Below are positions 40,883 through 49,985 of a DNA stretch of 64,000 nt, piece by piece. This DNA is from Thermopolyspora flexuosa. Its GTDB lineage: Bacteria > Actinomycetota > Actinomycetes > Streptosporangiales > Streptosporangiaceae. Each line of letters begins with the position of its first letter. Within the stretch, counting starts at the first letter, position 1. Under the pieces are notes generated by a model. That model saw nothing but the letters and a program-made list of their open reading frames with translations. It was not told where the DNA came from and did no database searches. The stretch lies in assembly GCF_006716785.1 (NCBI RefSeq), contig NZ_VFPQ01000002.1, forward strand, positions 1 to 64,000, read 5' to 3'. A program made the position numbers and the translations under genes.

Positions 40883-41839
40883 ATGCACGCCATCGTTATT
40901 ACGCAGCCGGGCGGGCCGGAGGTCCTGAGCTGGCAGGAGGTTCCGGACCCGGTTCCGGGGCCCGGTGAGGTTTTGATCGACATCGTCGCCTCGGCGGTGA
41001 ATCGGGCGGATGTGCTCCAGCGTCAGGGTTTGTACAATCCTCCGCCCGGTGCGACCCAAGTGCCCGGCCTGGAGTGCTCGGGCGTCATCGCCGCCGTGGG
41101 CGAGGGCGTCGACGGGCTGCGGGTCGGTGACGAGGTGTGCGCCCTGCTCGCCGGTGGTGGGTACGCCGAGAAGGTCGTGGTGCCCTGGCAGCAGGTGATG
41201 CCGGTGCCGAAGGGGGTGCCGCTGGTCGAGGCGGCGGCGCTGCCCGAGGTGACGTGCACGGTGTGGTCGATGGTGTTCATGGCGGCCCGGCTGCGGCGCG
41301 GCGAGACGCTGCTGGTGCACGGGGGCGCGAGCGGCATCGGCACGATGGCGATCCAGCTCGCGAAGGCGTTCGGTGCGCATACCGTGGTAACGGTGGGGTC
41401 GGCCGAGAAGGCGGAGCGCTGCCTCGCCCTCGGCGCCGACGAGGTGATCAACTACCGCGAGGAGGACTTCGCGGAGAAGGTGAAGGCCGATGTCATCCTC
41501 GACATCATCGGCGGGAAGTACCTCCCCCGGAACGTCGACGCGCTGAACATCGGAGGACGCCTGATCATCATCGGCCTGCAGGGCGGTACGCGCGGCGAGC
41601 TGCACATCGGCAAGCTCCTCACCAAGCGAGCCTCGATCCACGCCGCCGGGCTGCGTGGCCGGCCGGTGGAGGAGAAGGGCGCGATCGTGCGCAGCGTGGT
41701 GGAGAACGTCTGGCCACTCGTCGAGAGCGGGGCGGTACAGCCGGTAATCTACGCACGGGTGCCGATCGACCAGGCCGCGTGGGCGCACCAGATGCTGGAG
41801 TCGGGGGGTCACGTAGGCAAAATCTTGTTGGCCCGGTGA
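40883..41839 (+). CDS. NAD(P)H quinone oxidoreductase (PIG3-like, zeta-crystallin family)
   Basis: This 318-residue MDR-superfamily enzyme has the N-terminal GroES-like part (VLIDIVASAVNRADVLQRQG, YNPPPGATQVPGLECSGVI) and the Rossmann nucleotide site VHGGASGIGTMAIQLAKAFG (about residues 144-163). It lacks the zinc-binding cysteines of alcohol dehydrogenases and matches the PIG3/quinone oxidoreductase group, which reduces quinones or other electrophiles with NAD(P)H. ATG 40883 is the natural start. It is followed at 15 bp by bpa, an arrangement compatible with one transcript. Confidence 0.92.
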   Translation: MHAIVITQPGGPEVLSWQEVPDPVPGPGEVLIDIVASAVNRADVLQRQGLYNPPPGATQVPGLECSGVIAAVGEGVDGLRVGDEVCALLAGGGYAEKVVVPWQQVMPVPKGVPLVEAAALPEVTCTVWSMVFMAARLRRGETLLVHGGASGIGTMAIQLAKAFGAHTVVTVGSAEKAERCLALGADEVINYREEDFAEKVKADVILDIIGGKYLPRNVDALNIGGRLIIIGLQGGTRGELHIGKLLTKRASIHAAGLRGRPVEEKGAIVRSVVENVWPLVESGAVQPVIYARVPIDQAAWAHQMLESGGHVGKILLAR

Positions 41840-41854
41840 GCTAGGTTGAATGCC

Positions 41855-42382
41855 ATGAGTGCTGAGGAGAGCACCCCTCAGATTGTGGTCGTCGGTCCGG
41901 ATGGCATGACGGTTGAGGGGGACAAGAACGAACGTGAGGAAAGGTCGGTAACCGACCTCGTCGAGCAGCCCGCCAAGGTCATGCGCATCGGCAGCATGAT
42001 CCGGCAGCTTCTCGAGGAGGTGCGGGCCGCGCCTCTGGACGAGGCCAGCCGCAAGCGGCTCAAGGAGATTCACCAGGCTTCGATCAAGGAGCTGGAGGAG
42101 GGCCTCGCCCCCGAACTGGTGGACGAGCTGGAACGGCTGTCGCTGCCGTTCGCGGAGGAGACCGGCGAGCCGCCGAGCGAGGCCGAGCTGCGGGTGGCCC
42201 ACGCGCAGCTCGTCGGGTGGCTGGAGGGGCTGTTCCACGGCATCCAGACGACGCTGTTCGCCCAGCAGATGGCCGCCCGGGCGCAGCTCGAGCAGATGCG
42301 CCGGGCCCTCCCGCAGGGCCTGTCCGTGCAGCGCGGGGAGGACCACCAGCAGAACCCTCGCGCCTCCGGCCCCTACCTCTGA
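41855..42382 (+). CDS. bpa: Bacterial proteasome activator
   Basis: This 175-residue helical protein matches Bpa/PafE (DUF2587): SVTDLVEQPAKVMRIGSMIR, LLEEVRAAPLDEASRKRLKE, LVGWLEGLFHGIQTTLFAQQ. Bpa forms an ATP-independent dodecameric ring that opens the 20S proteasome gate. The C terminus SGPYL is the gate-opening tail; the best-known members end GQYL, so here Pro replaces Gln. The ATG at 41855 gives the conserved N terminus MSAEESTPQIVVVGPDGMTV. Its presence implies a 20S proteasome, supporting an actinobacterial host. Confidence 0.93.
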   Translation: MSAEESTPQIVVVGPDGMTVEGDKNEREERSVTDLVEQPAKVMRIGSMIRQLLEEVRAAPLDEASRKRLKEIHQASIKELEEGLAPELVDELERLSLPFAEETGEPPSEAELRVAHAQLVGWLEGLFHGIQTTLFAQQMAARAQLEQMRRALPQGLSVQRGEDHQQNPRASGPYL

Positions 42383-42389
42383 CCGTGCC

Positions 42390-42410
42390 CCTGCCCGGCC
42401 GCCGGGCAGG
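42390..42410 (+). terminator. Terminator of bpa
   Basis: CCTGCCCGG (42390-42398) and CCGGGCAGG (42402-42410) form a perfect 9-bp stem with a 3-base loop, 7 bp after the bpa stop. Confidence 0.8.
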
Positions 42411-43103
42411 CGCTCTGGCCGGAGAGGTCCACCAGAGCGGACGCGTACGGCGCGTGCCGCCACGGCCCGTGTGCGAGGTCGCCCGGTTCGATCCGTCGGT
42501 CGGCGGGGGTGCCACAAGGACGGCCGAGCGGCCGCATGGCCCGCGCTCATGCGGACCGCAGGCGCGGCACCCCGCCGACGCCTGCATCCAGGGCGGCGCG
42601 ACGTACCCTGATCTCCGGCCGGGAAGCCCGGCCCCACCGGCGGACACCCCGCCCACCCCCCAATCCCCCGCTCCGGTGACGCGGACCCCGTGGACGCGTG
42701 ACGGTCACCGCCCTACCCGCACACGCTGGTTGCGGGCAGCACCCTCCGGCCGGGCAAACCCCAACCCGGCCCCACCTCGTCATCCCCGTTCCCGCCCGGC
42801 CACCGTTCGCCCTCGACCGGGCTCCCTCGGCACCGCCTCACATCGCGTCACCCTGCGCACCGCTCTGCCGTTCGCGCATCGCAACCCCGGCCTTCGCCGA
42901 CGCTCGCACCGGCTTCCGCGTACGGCTCCGCACTCCGCAGGGCCCTCCCACGCGCCCGCACGTGATCGCCGCAGGCCTTCGGCGCCGCAGGCGGGCCGGA
43001 ACGCCCGCCCGATGCGACTGGTGATCACCGGTGGCCGACGTGCTTGTCCCGTGTACGCGGAACTCGGCCCCGCTCCGCGCCACCGGCCGCGATCGCCGGT
43101 GCC
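42411..43103. other. Gene-free GC-rich region
   Basis: This is about 690 bp between the converging bpa and HAD genes. All frames are arginine/proline/alanine-rich with no domain and no coding-like codon pattern. A short CACCGGC/GCCGGTG hairpin at 43081-43101 may end the HAD gene. Nothing else is seen. Confidence 0.45.
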
Positions 43104-43940
43104 TCAGGCGTAGCGGGTGGGCGGGAAGTACTGCTCGAGGATCCGGGCGACGCCGTCGTCGTTGTTGCTGGCGGTGACGTGGTCGACGACGGCGAGGACG
43201 TCGGGGTGGGCGTTGGCGACGGCGTAGGAGGTGCCGGCCCAGACGAGCATGGGCAGGTCGTTGGGCATGTCGCCGAAGGCGACGACCTCGTCGGGGCCGA
43301 TGCCGTGTTCGGCGGCGAGGGTGGCGAGGGCGGAGGCCTTGGTGACGCCGTAAGCGCTCATCTCGATCAGGGGGCGGCCGCTGGAGTGCGTGGGGGTGAC
43401 GAGGTCGCCGACGATGCCCGCCACGCACGTGTACAGGTGGTCGGGGTCCATGCTCTCGTGCAGGGCGAGCAGCTTGGCGCAGGGCCGCGAGGTGAGCGTG
43501 GAGGTGGCCACGCGCAGGCCGAGCCGGGTGGAGCCGTCCGAGCCGGTGGCGTACTTCGCGTCCCATCCGCTGATGCGGAACTCGGACTCGTGGGCGAACC
43601 CGCCCTCGTACTCGACCGAGAAGGCGAGGCCGGGGATGTTGGCGCGGAGCCGGTGCACGACCTCCCGCAGCACCGGCGCCTCGATCAGCCAGGACTCCAC
43701 GATGCGCTGGGTGTGCAGGTCGTAGACGAGCGCGCCGTTGGCGCAGATCGCCAGGCCACGGTGGTTCACCGCGGCGGCCACGGCGTCCATCCACCGCGGC
43801 GGCCGTCCGGTGACGAAGACGAGGATCGCGCCCGCCTTCTCCACGCCGGCGAAGGCGGCGAGCGTGCGGGGCGACACGGTGCCGTCCGATCGGAGCGCGG
43901 TGCCGTCCAGATCGGTGGCGACGAGTCGAGGAGTGCCCAT
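43104..43940 (-). CDS. HAD-superfamily phosphatase, Cof subfamily
   Basis: This 278-residue protein has HAD motif I VATDLDGTALR (nucleophile Asp), motif II FVTGRP (Thr), a Lys in KASALATLAAEHGI and motif IV FGDMPNDLPML. The type IIB (Cof) cap lies between motifs II and III. Such enzymes dephosphorylate sugar phosphates, nucleotides or similar metabolites; the substrate cannot be deduced. It lies on the serS side of the window, as it often does in actinobacteria. It is not adjacent to an operon partner. Confidence 0.9.
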   Translation of the reverse strand: MGTPRLVATDLDGTALRSDGTVSPRTLAAFAGVEKAGAILVFVTGRPPRWMDAVAAAVNHRGLAICANGALVYDLHTQRIVESWLIEAPVLREVVHRLRANIPGLAFSVEYEGGFAHESEFRISGWDAKYATGSDGSTRLGLRVATSTLTSRPCAKLLALHESMDPDHLYTCVAGIVGDLVTPTHSSGRPLIEMSAYGVTKASALATLAAEHGIGPDEVVAFGDMPNDLPMLVWAGTSYAVANAHPDVLAVVDHVTASNNDDGVARILEQYFPPTRYA

Positions 43941-44738
43941 TGCACGTTCCAGTCTGCCCTCTTAACGGTAAACGTCCAGTTTTGCACGATCAGCTACGTA
44001 GATCCCGACCTCTGGTACGGCGAGCCGGGCGCGGCACCTGCGCCCGAGGACCCGGCACGCCGGGATCGACGACAGGGCACGGGCACCCCGATGCGAGCGG
44101 AGAGAGCCGGCGACATGGGCCGTGCCGGGCGGCACTCCTGCGCCTCTGCGCGAACAGCGCGGAGATCGGCGCGGGCCGACACCTCGGCGCGACACTGCGG
44201 ACCGCGTCCGGTGCCGCTTCGTCGATCTCCACGCGGCAGGAGAAGCCCGGTGGCACGTGCTGCTCGGCGAGGCGAGGGTCTCCCCGGTCATCGGTCGACC
44301 GTCCCAGGGCTGCGACCCCTGGCGTGACGAGGGCGGAGTTCGCTTTTCGGGCTCACCGCGGGCTCGCCGGACCGAAGGTGATCAACGTCACGACCGTTGG
44401 CGTGGCGCGGCGATCCGCGGCCGGTCCTCGCCGAGGGCGCGGCGAGCCGCGACCGGGCCGGCGACCTGGGGCGGGGTGGTGTAGATCCCGCGCCAGCGGG
44501 CACGAGTACGGTCGTGTCGCGTATGTCTGCCCGGCTCAGCGGAACCGGATCAGTACAACGAAATCTTCGCCTGCGGGAACACGAGGCCCGCGGATGGTGT
44601 TAGATGGAGTGGAAGTTGTATTGGCTGTTCCCGATGTGTCAAACCAGCTTGACTGTCTGAGCCACCCGGGAAGCTGTGCGACATCACGGGGTTCGCGAAG
44701 TGTGAATCCCAAGGTTTTTTGCTGTTAGGAGAGCTTTA
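43941..44738. other. Long region upstream of the cold-shock gene
   Basis: This is about 800 bp. The last 150-200 bp are AT-richer and form the promoter and leader of the cold-shock gene; leaders of such genes are often long and structured, but no conserved structure is recognised. The rest has no convincing gene on either strand. Confidence 0.45.
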
Positions 44739-44942
44739 ATGGCTCAGGGTACCGTCAAGTGGTTCAACTCGGAGAAGGGCTACGGCTTCATCGCGCCGGA
44801 CGGCGGGGCTCCGGACGTCTTCGTCCACTTCTCCGAGATCGTCGGTAGCGGCTATCGCAGCCTTGAGGACGGCCAGCGGGTCGAGTTCGAGGTTACGCAG
44901 GGCCACAAGGGTCCGCAGGCGTCGCAGGTTCGCAGCCTCTGA
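44739..44942 (+). CDS. Cold-shock protein (CspA family)
   Basis: This 67-residue OB-fold protein starts [18 protein letters not shown] with RNP1 (KGYGFI) and RNP2 (VFVHF) intact. Such proteins bind single-stranded RNA and DNA as chaperones. A strong TTAGGAGAG ribosome site precedes it, and a terminator hairpin follows 17 bp after the stop. The length and sequence are standard for actinobacterial members. Confidence 0.97.
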   Translation: MAQGTVKWFNSEKGYGFIAPDGGAPDVFVHFSEIVGSGYRSLEDGQRVEFEVTQGHKGPQASQVRSL

Positions 44943-44959
44943 CCACAGACATCCGACGA

Positions 44960-44990
44960 AGGCGGGGCTCGCCTGGCGCGCCCCGCCTTT
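44960..44990 (+). terminator. Terminator of the cold-shock gene
   Basis: AAGGCGGGGC (44960-44969) and GCCCCGCCTT (44981-44990) form a perfect 10-bp stem with an 11-base loop, followed by TTC. Confidence 0.85.
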
Positions 44991-45159
44991 CGCATTCCCG
45001 AAAACCAATCGCCGGGAACGGCGACCGGCCGATTTTCCATGGCCACGCCACGCGGCGTCCGGGTATTCCAGGCCCGGCGTATTTCCCGGTGACCGCGAAA
45101 ACGTGGGGCACGCCACCGGGCGGCCCCACGATCGCGTTCGCCGGATTTCCCCGCGCGGC

Positions 45160-46437
45160 TCAGGACCTCTTCGCCGGGCGGATGGGCTCGAGGACGTCCA
45201 GACCGAGGTACGGCCGGAGCGCCTTGGGGACCACCACGGAGCCGTCGGCCTGCTGGTGGTTCTCCAGGATCGCGATGATCCACCGGGTGGTGGCGAGCGT
45301 GCCGTTCAGCGTGGCGACGTACTGCGGCTTGCCGTTCTCGTCGCGGTACCGGACCTTGAGCCGCCGCGCCTGGAACGTGGTGCAGTTCGAGGTCGAGGTG
45401 ACCTCGCGGTAGCGGCCCTGGCTCGGCAGCCACGCCTCGGTGTCGTACTTGCGCGCCGCCGACGAACCGAGGTCGCCGGCCGCCACGTCGATGACCCGGT
45501 ACGGCACCTCGACCTTGGCGAGCATCTCCTTCTCCCAGTTGAGGAAGCGCAGATGCTCCTCCGCGGCCTGCTCGGGCAGGCAGTACGAGAACATCTCGAC
45601 CTTGTCGAACTGGTGCACGCGCAGGATGCCGCGGGTGTCCTTGCCGTACGACCCGGCCTCGCGCCGGTAGCACGACGACCAGCCGGCGTACCGTAGCGGC
45701 AGCGACTTGGGGTCGAGGATCTCGTCGGAGTGGTACGCCGCGAGGGGCACCTCCGAGGTGCCGACGAGGTACAGGTCGTCGGCCTCGATCCGGTACACCT
45801 CCTGGGCGTGCGCGCCGAGGAAGCCGGTGCCGGCCATCGCCTCGGGCTTCACCAGCGTGGGCGTGATCATCGGCGTGAAGCCGTTCTCGATCGCCTGCTG
45901 CATCGCCAGGTTGAGCAGGGCGAGCTGCAGCCGGGCGCCGACGCCGGTGAGGAAGTAGAACCGGGCGCCGGACACCTTCGCGCCACGCTCGATGTCGATC
46001 GCGCCGAGCATCTCGCCGAGCTCGATGTGGTCGCGGGGCTCGAAGTCGAACTTCGGCCGCTCCCCGACCTCCTCGAGGACGACGTAGTCCTCCTCCCCGC
46101 CGACCGGCGCGCCCTCCTCGACGATGTTCGGCACCGTCATGAGCAGCTCGTCGAACTTCGCGGCGAGCTCCGCGGCCTCGGCCTCGGCGGCCTTGACCTG
46201 GGCGGCGAGCTCCTTGGCCCGCGCGAGCAGCGCCTCGCGTTCCTCCCCGGAGGCTTTCGACACCGACTTGCCGACGCTCTTCTGTTCCGCGCGCAGCGAC
46301 TCGAACGAGCTCAGCGCACTGCGACGGCGGGCGTCCAGGTCGAGCAGCGTGTCGACGACCGAGTCGTCCTCGCCACGGGCACGCTGCGACGCCCGTAGCC
46401 GGTCCGGGTCCTCACGAAGGATACGCAGGTCGATCAC
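45160..46437 (-). CDS. serS: Serine-tRNA ligase
   Basis: This 425-residue class II aminoacyl-tRNA synthetase charges tRNA-Ser with serine. The N-terminal coiled-coil tRNA-binding arm is clear ([20 protein letters not shown] through [17 protein letters not shown], about residues 40-105). Class II motifs follow: [17 protein letters not shown] (motif 2) and the C-terminal [18 protein letters not shown] (motif 3). The length is normal. The start ATG 46437 encodes the conserved [12 protein letters not shown]. Two of its substrate tRNAs are encoded in the same window. The gene lies 108 bp downstream of pheA on the same strand. Confidence 0.98.
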   Translation of the reverse strand: MIDLRILREDPDRLRASQRARGEDDSVVDTLLDLDARRRSALSSFESLRAEQKSVGKSVSKASGEEREALLARAKELAAQVKAAEAEAAELAAKFDELLMTVPNIVEEGAPVGGEEDYVVLEEVGERPKFDFEPRDHIELGEMLGAIDIERGAKVSGARFYFLTGVGARLQLALLNLAMQQAIENGFTPMITPTLVKPEAMAGTGFLGAHAQEVYRIEADDLYLVGTSEVPLAAYHSDEILDPKSLPLRYAGWSSCYRREAGSYGKDTRGILRVHQFDKVEMFSYCLPEQAAEEHLRFLNWEKEMLAKVEVPYRVIDVAAGDLGSSAARKYDTEAWLPSQGRYREVTSTSNCTTFQARRLKVRYRDENGKPQYVATLNGTLATTRWIIAILENHQQADGSVVVPKALRPYLGLDVLEPIRPAKRS

Positions 46438-46545
46438 ACCAAAAGGCTACCTGCGTACGGTGGCGCCCCGCACCGCAATCGGCTCCTCACCCGCCACGCG
46501 GGACGGGGCGTTTCAGCCCGGAAAAGCGCGGGATGCGACGTACGG

Positions 46546-47550
46546 TCAGACCTGTCCGGCGCGCATGCGGCGGAGCCACTCGGCGGCCTCGGCGAACGCC
46601 TCGTCGGACGTGCCCGGCTTGATCTTCGGCTGGACCGCGTCGGCGCGCGGATAGCTGCCGAGGAACCTCACCTCGGCGCAGATCCGGTGCAGCCCGGCGA
46701 GCGCGTCGCCCACCCGCGCCTCGGCGATGTGGCCCTCGCAGTCGAAGTGGAAGAAGTACCGGCCGATGCCGTCGCGGGTCGGCCGCGACTCGATGCGGGT
46801 GAGGTTGATGCCGCGCACGGAGAACTCGTGCAGCATCTCCAGCAGCGCGCCCGGGTGGTCGTCCTTCAGGAAAGCGACCACCGAGGTGCGGTCGGCGCCG
46901 GTAGGCTCGGGCAGCGGCCCGGGCCGCTCCACCCGCACGAACCGGGTGACGGTGTCCTTGCGGTCACCGATGTTCTTCGCCACCTCGACCAGGCCGTACA
47001 CCTCGGCCGCGATCGGGTCGGCGATCGCCGCGTCGAACGGCGAGCCGGGCTCGCTCACGTCCCGCGCGGCCCCGGCGGTCGAGGCGGCGGGGATCACCAC
47101 GGCGTCGGGCAGCTCGCGGGCGAGGAAGTTGCGGCACTGCGTGATCGCGGCCGGGTGCGAGACGACGCGCTTGATGTCGCCCAGCTCCATGCCCTCGCGG
47201 GCGAGCAGGGAGAACTGCACCGGCAGCAGCAGCTCGCCGGTGATGAGCAGGTGCTCGCCCCAGGCGAACTCGTCGAGGGTCACGGTGATCGCGCCCTCCA
47301 GGGAGTTCTCCAGGGGGACGACGGCGGCCTCGGCCTCGCCGGAGCGGACCGCCTCCATCGCCGCCGGGATGTTCACGCAGGGAAGGCCGCGTGCCTCGGG
47401 TGCCATCGCCCGGAGCGCGGCCTCGGAAAACGTGCCCTCCGGACCCAGGTACGCGTACGTGGGCTTGGGGGCGTCCTGCCCCTCGGGCACATCTGAGGAC
47501 CGGGATCGCTCCCGGGACGGCACGTTCGACATGTGGTCTAGGGTATCCAT
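46546..47550 (-). CDS. pheA: Prephenate dehydratase
   Basis: This 334-residue enzyme converts prephenate to phenylpyruvate in phenylalanine synthesis. The catalytic domain begins TYAYLGPEGTFSEAALR and contains the ENSLEGAITVTLDEF segment. The C-terminal ACT regulatory domain has GALLEMLHEFSVRGINL and IESRPTRDGIGRYFF, the Phe-binding ESRP motif. It should be inhibited by phenylalanine. Two in-frame ATG codons are possible (47550 and 47532); neither has a good ribosome site. It precedes serS, a frequent actinobacterial arrangement. Confidence 0.96.
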   Translation of the reverse strand: MDTLDHMSNVPSRERSRSSDVPEGQDAPKPTYAYLGPEGTFSEAALRAMAPEARGLPCVNIPAAMEAVRSGEAEAAVVPLENSLEGAITVTLDEFAWGEHLLITGELLLPVQFSLLAREGMELGDIKRVVSHPAAITQCRNFLARELPDAVVIPAASTAGAARDVSEPGSPFDAAIADPIAAEVYGLVEVAKNIGDRKDTVTRFVRVERPGPLPEPTGADRTSVVAFLKDDHPGALLEMLHEFSVRGINLTRIESRPTRDGIGRYFFHFDCEGHIAEARVGDALAGLHRICAEVRFLGSYPRADAVQPKIKPGTSDEAFAEAAEWLRRMRAGQV

Positions 47551-47594
47551 CCGCGTGACCGCATATCGTGGCTTCCCCGGTCTTTCCCGACCTG

Positions 47595-48605
47595 TTACCG
47601 CTCCGCGGTGCGCCGTCTGACCTGCAGCAACGTCCGCAGGCGGCGGTGCCGTGCGCGGCGGTGGGCACCGTGGGAGGCCGTGCCGGAGGGGGATTCGGAC
47701 GCCGGGCCGGACCCGTAATCGGCCACCGGATCCGAGGGGTCGGACGCCGAGGCGGACGCCGCCGCGGACACCGTGCCGGACACCGTGCCGGACACTGTGT
47801 CGGATGCGGCTTCGGGCACCGCCTCGGAGACGGCGCCGGGGCGGGCGTGGGGAACGGGGTCGGGCGTGGCGTCCTGCGCAGGCGTGGGCGCGGGGGCGGA
47901 CAGGACGTCGGGGCGGGGTTCCGGCACCGGCGCCGCCGGGGCGGTCGGCGTCTCGGCCGGGCCGTCCGGCGCGCCGGGCGGCACCCCGGTGGCCGCCGCG
48001 CCGCCGGGTGACGCGTTCCGCGTGGCGTCCGCCGGTTCGCCCGGCGGCTCGCTCGCCAGGATGTCGCCCGCGTACGCCGGGGAGCGCGAACCCTCGGGCG
48101 CCTCGTCGGACCGGCGGTCGGAGGCCCGGTGCGCGCCGCCGTACCGGGCGGTGCCGGAGGACGGGCGCGACGAGGCCCGCAGGCCGCGCCGCGCCTCCGC
48201 GGGCTCCACCTCGGGGCCCTGGCCGAGCCGGGCGGCGCGCACCACCCGCTCCTCCTCGGGGGAGAGCGGCTCGACGCCCCGGCCGCCGCGCACCGGCCGC
48301 ACGTACGTCCGCGTCTCGGCGCGGCCGTTCAGCGCGGTGAGCACGAGCCCGTCGCCCATGCTGTTGAGGAAGGCGGCGGAGAACGACCGCCGCCCGGTCT
48401 CCTGCGGCGCGTCGTACCGGTAGACGGCGACGTCCCGGATCGCCCTGCCGTCGATGCCGCCGGCGCCGATCACGGCCTGCCGGGTGAGCAGGTCCCGGCA
48501 GTCGTCGACCGCGCGCCGCGCCCGCCGCAGCGCGAGGATCGCGAGCACCGTGCCGGTGACGCCGAAGAACGTCGCGACCGCCGATACGATCTCGGTGAGC
48601 GTCAT
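47595..48605 (-). CDS. DUF4446 membrane protein with long low-complexity C-terminal tail
   Basis: This is a 336-residue protein. The first about 150 residues match DUF4446: a membrane helix near the N terminus (VSAVATFFGVTGTVLAILAL), then VDDCRDLLTRQAVI and AIRDVAVYRYDAPQETGRRS and AFLNSMGDGLVLTALNGRAE. This domain alone is the usual length of such proteins. The remaining about 185 residues are Ala/Pro/Ser/Gly/Glu-rich with short repeats (TVSGTVSGTVSAAASASASD) and a basic end (RRARHRRLRTLLQVRRRTAE). The tail frame is open with coding-like GC bias. A frame error extending the gene is possible but not required. Function is unknown. Confidence 0.75.
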   Translation of the reverse strand: MTLTEIVSAVATFFGVTGTVLAILALRRARRAVDDCRDLLTRQAVIGAGGIDGRAIRDVAVYRYDAPQETGRRSFSAAFLNSMGDGLVLTALNGRAETRTYVRPVRGGRGVEPLSPEEERVVRAARLGQGPEVEPAEARRGLRASSRPSSGTARYGGAHRASDRRSDEAPEGSRSPAYAGDILASEPPGEPADATRNASPGGAAATGVPPGAPDGPAETPTAPAAPVPEPRPDVLSAPAPTPAQDATPDPVPHARPGAVSEAVPEAASDTVSGTVSGTVSAAASASASDPSDPVADYGSGPASESPSGTASHGAHRRARHRRLRTLLQVRRRTAER

Positions 48606-48628
48606 GTGACGCAGCGTAACCCCGATCC

Positions 48629-49891
48629 TCAGGGTCCCGCAGCGGAATCGGCCGCGGGCACCGGCGGCGTTCGCCGCAGGCGATGGCCGAGCAGCCACAC
48701 CAGGACCACGGCGCCGATGCCGAACGCGTCCTGCACGATCCGGCCCACCACCGGGCTGAGCACGGGGATCTCCGCGGCCCGCAGCGACACCCCCCACCAG
48801 GGAATGGTGAGCACGTAGTAGAGCCAGATCCCGGCGGCGAGCCACAGCCGTGCCGGGTCGCGCCCGGTGGCGACGACCGCGCCGAGCACGACGACGATCC
48901 AGGCGAGGTGGTGGATCCAGGCGACCGGGGAGAGCAGTACGGCCATGAGCCCGGTGAGCGCGATCGCGGTCATCGGGTCGCCGTCGCGGAAGGCCCGGCG
49001 CGCGAAGCGGAAGCCGTACCAGGCGACGACCGCGACGAGGGCGAGCCAGATCGCGCTGGTGACCGCGTCGGGCAGGTAGATGCGCAGCAGCATGCCGCGG
49101 ATCGACTGGTTCGTGGTGGCCGCGTTCGCGCCGACCCGGTCGGAGTCGAGCAGCGCGGAGAACCAGAAGTCGGCGGCGTCCTGCGGGATCACCGCGAACG
49201 GGGCGAGGGTGAGCAGCGCGGCGGTGAAGCACGCTATGAAGAAGGTCTGCCGCTGCTCGCGCGAGCCGTCCCGGCCGAACCCGGTGATGAGCAGGTAGAT
49301 GAGGAAGACGCCGGGGGTGAGCTTGACCGCGGTGGCGAGGCCGATCAGCATGCCGCGCGGCCACCACGGCCGCCGCGCACTCAGGTCGACCAGGCAGAGC
49401 ATGACGAGCAGGATGTCGATCTGGCCGAACCGGACCTGGTCGCGGATCGGCATGAGGTAGGTGCACGCGGCGGTGAGCAGGCCGAACGCCAGCGGCGCCC
49501 ACGGCCCGGCGAACCGCCCGTCCGGGCCCTCCAGGGCGGCGCGGAACGCGTGCCGTACCGTGACGGCGAGGGCGACGAAGATGCCCGCGGTCCACACCCA
49601 CTGCGCGACCGGCCAGGACATCCAGGCGAGCGGGATGGCGAGCAGCACCGCGATCGGCGGATAGGTGAACGGCAGCAGCTGCGGGGCGGGCGTGACGAAG
49701 TCGTACACCGGCATGCCCTGCAGCACGCTCTGCGCGCCGGTGCGGTAGACCTCCAGGTCCACCAGGCGCTGGTCGTCCGGGTTGGTCAGCCAGTACGCCA
49801 CCACGGGCGCCGCCGCCACGACGATGATCAACCAGGCCAGCACCCGGCCCCAGACGGGTTTCCTGATCGCGGAGAGCGTGCCAGTCGTCAC
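48629..49891 (-). CDS. Polytopic glycosyltransferase, GT87/DUF2029 family
   Basis: This 420-residue membrane protein of about ten helices has the GT-C/GT87 pattern: a short N terminus, a long first loop with DLEVYRTGAQSVLQGMPVYD (the catalytic acidic loop) and LPFTYPPIAVLL. Further helices end with WIHHLAWIVVVLGAVVA. Relatives transfer mannose or arabinose from polyprenol-phosphate sugars to envelope glycans on the outer face of the membrane. GTG 49891 is chosen because it starts a short cytoplasmic segment before the first helix. The promoter region is shared with the divergent membrane-phosphatase-like gene. Confidence 0.87.
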   Translation of the reverse strand: MTTGTLSAIRKPVWGRVLAWLIIVVAAAPVVAYWLTNPDDQRLVDLEVYRTGAQSVLQGMPVYDFVTPAPQLLPFTYPPIAVLLAIPLAWMSWPVAQWVWTAGIFVALAVTVRHAFRAALEGPDGRFAGPWAPLAFGLLTAACTYLMPIRDQVRFGQIDILLVMLCLVDLSARRPWWPRGMLIGLATAVKLTPGVFLIYLLITGFGRDGSREQRQTFFIACFTAALLTLAPFAVIPQDAADFWFSALLDSDRVGANAATTNQSIRGMLLRIYLPDAVTSAIWLALVAVVAWYGFRFARRAFRDGDPMTAIALTGLMAVLLSPVAWIHHLAWIVVVLGAVVATGRDPARLWLAAGIWLYYVLTIPWWGVSLRAAEIPVLSPVVGRIVQDAFGIGAVVLVWLLGHRLRRTPPVPAADSAAGP

Positions 49892-49985
49892 GACCCGGCA
49901 GGCTACCGCGATGTACGGCAGACTGGGTGGCCCACGAGGGGACAGCCGCCGAGCAGCACATTCCACCGCGAAACGGGGCGATCAG

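Noticed and set aside
42411-43103. Several overlapping frames on both strands between bpa and the HAD gene
   Set aside because: They are arginine/proline-rich, have no domain or ribosome site, and fit random open frames in GC-rich DNA.
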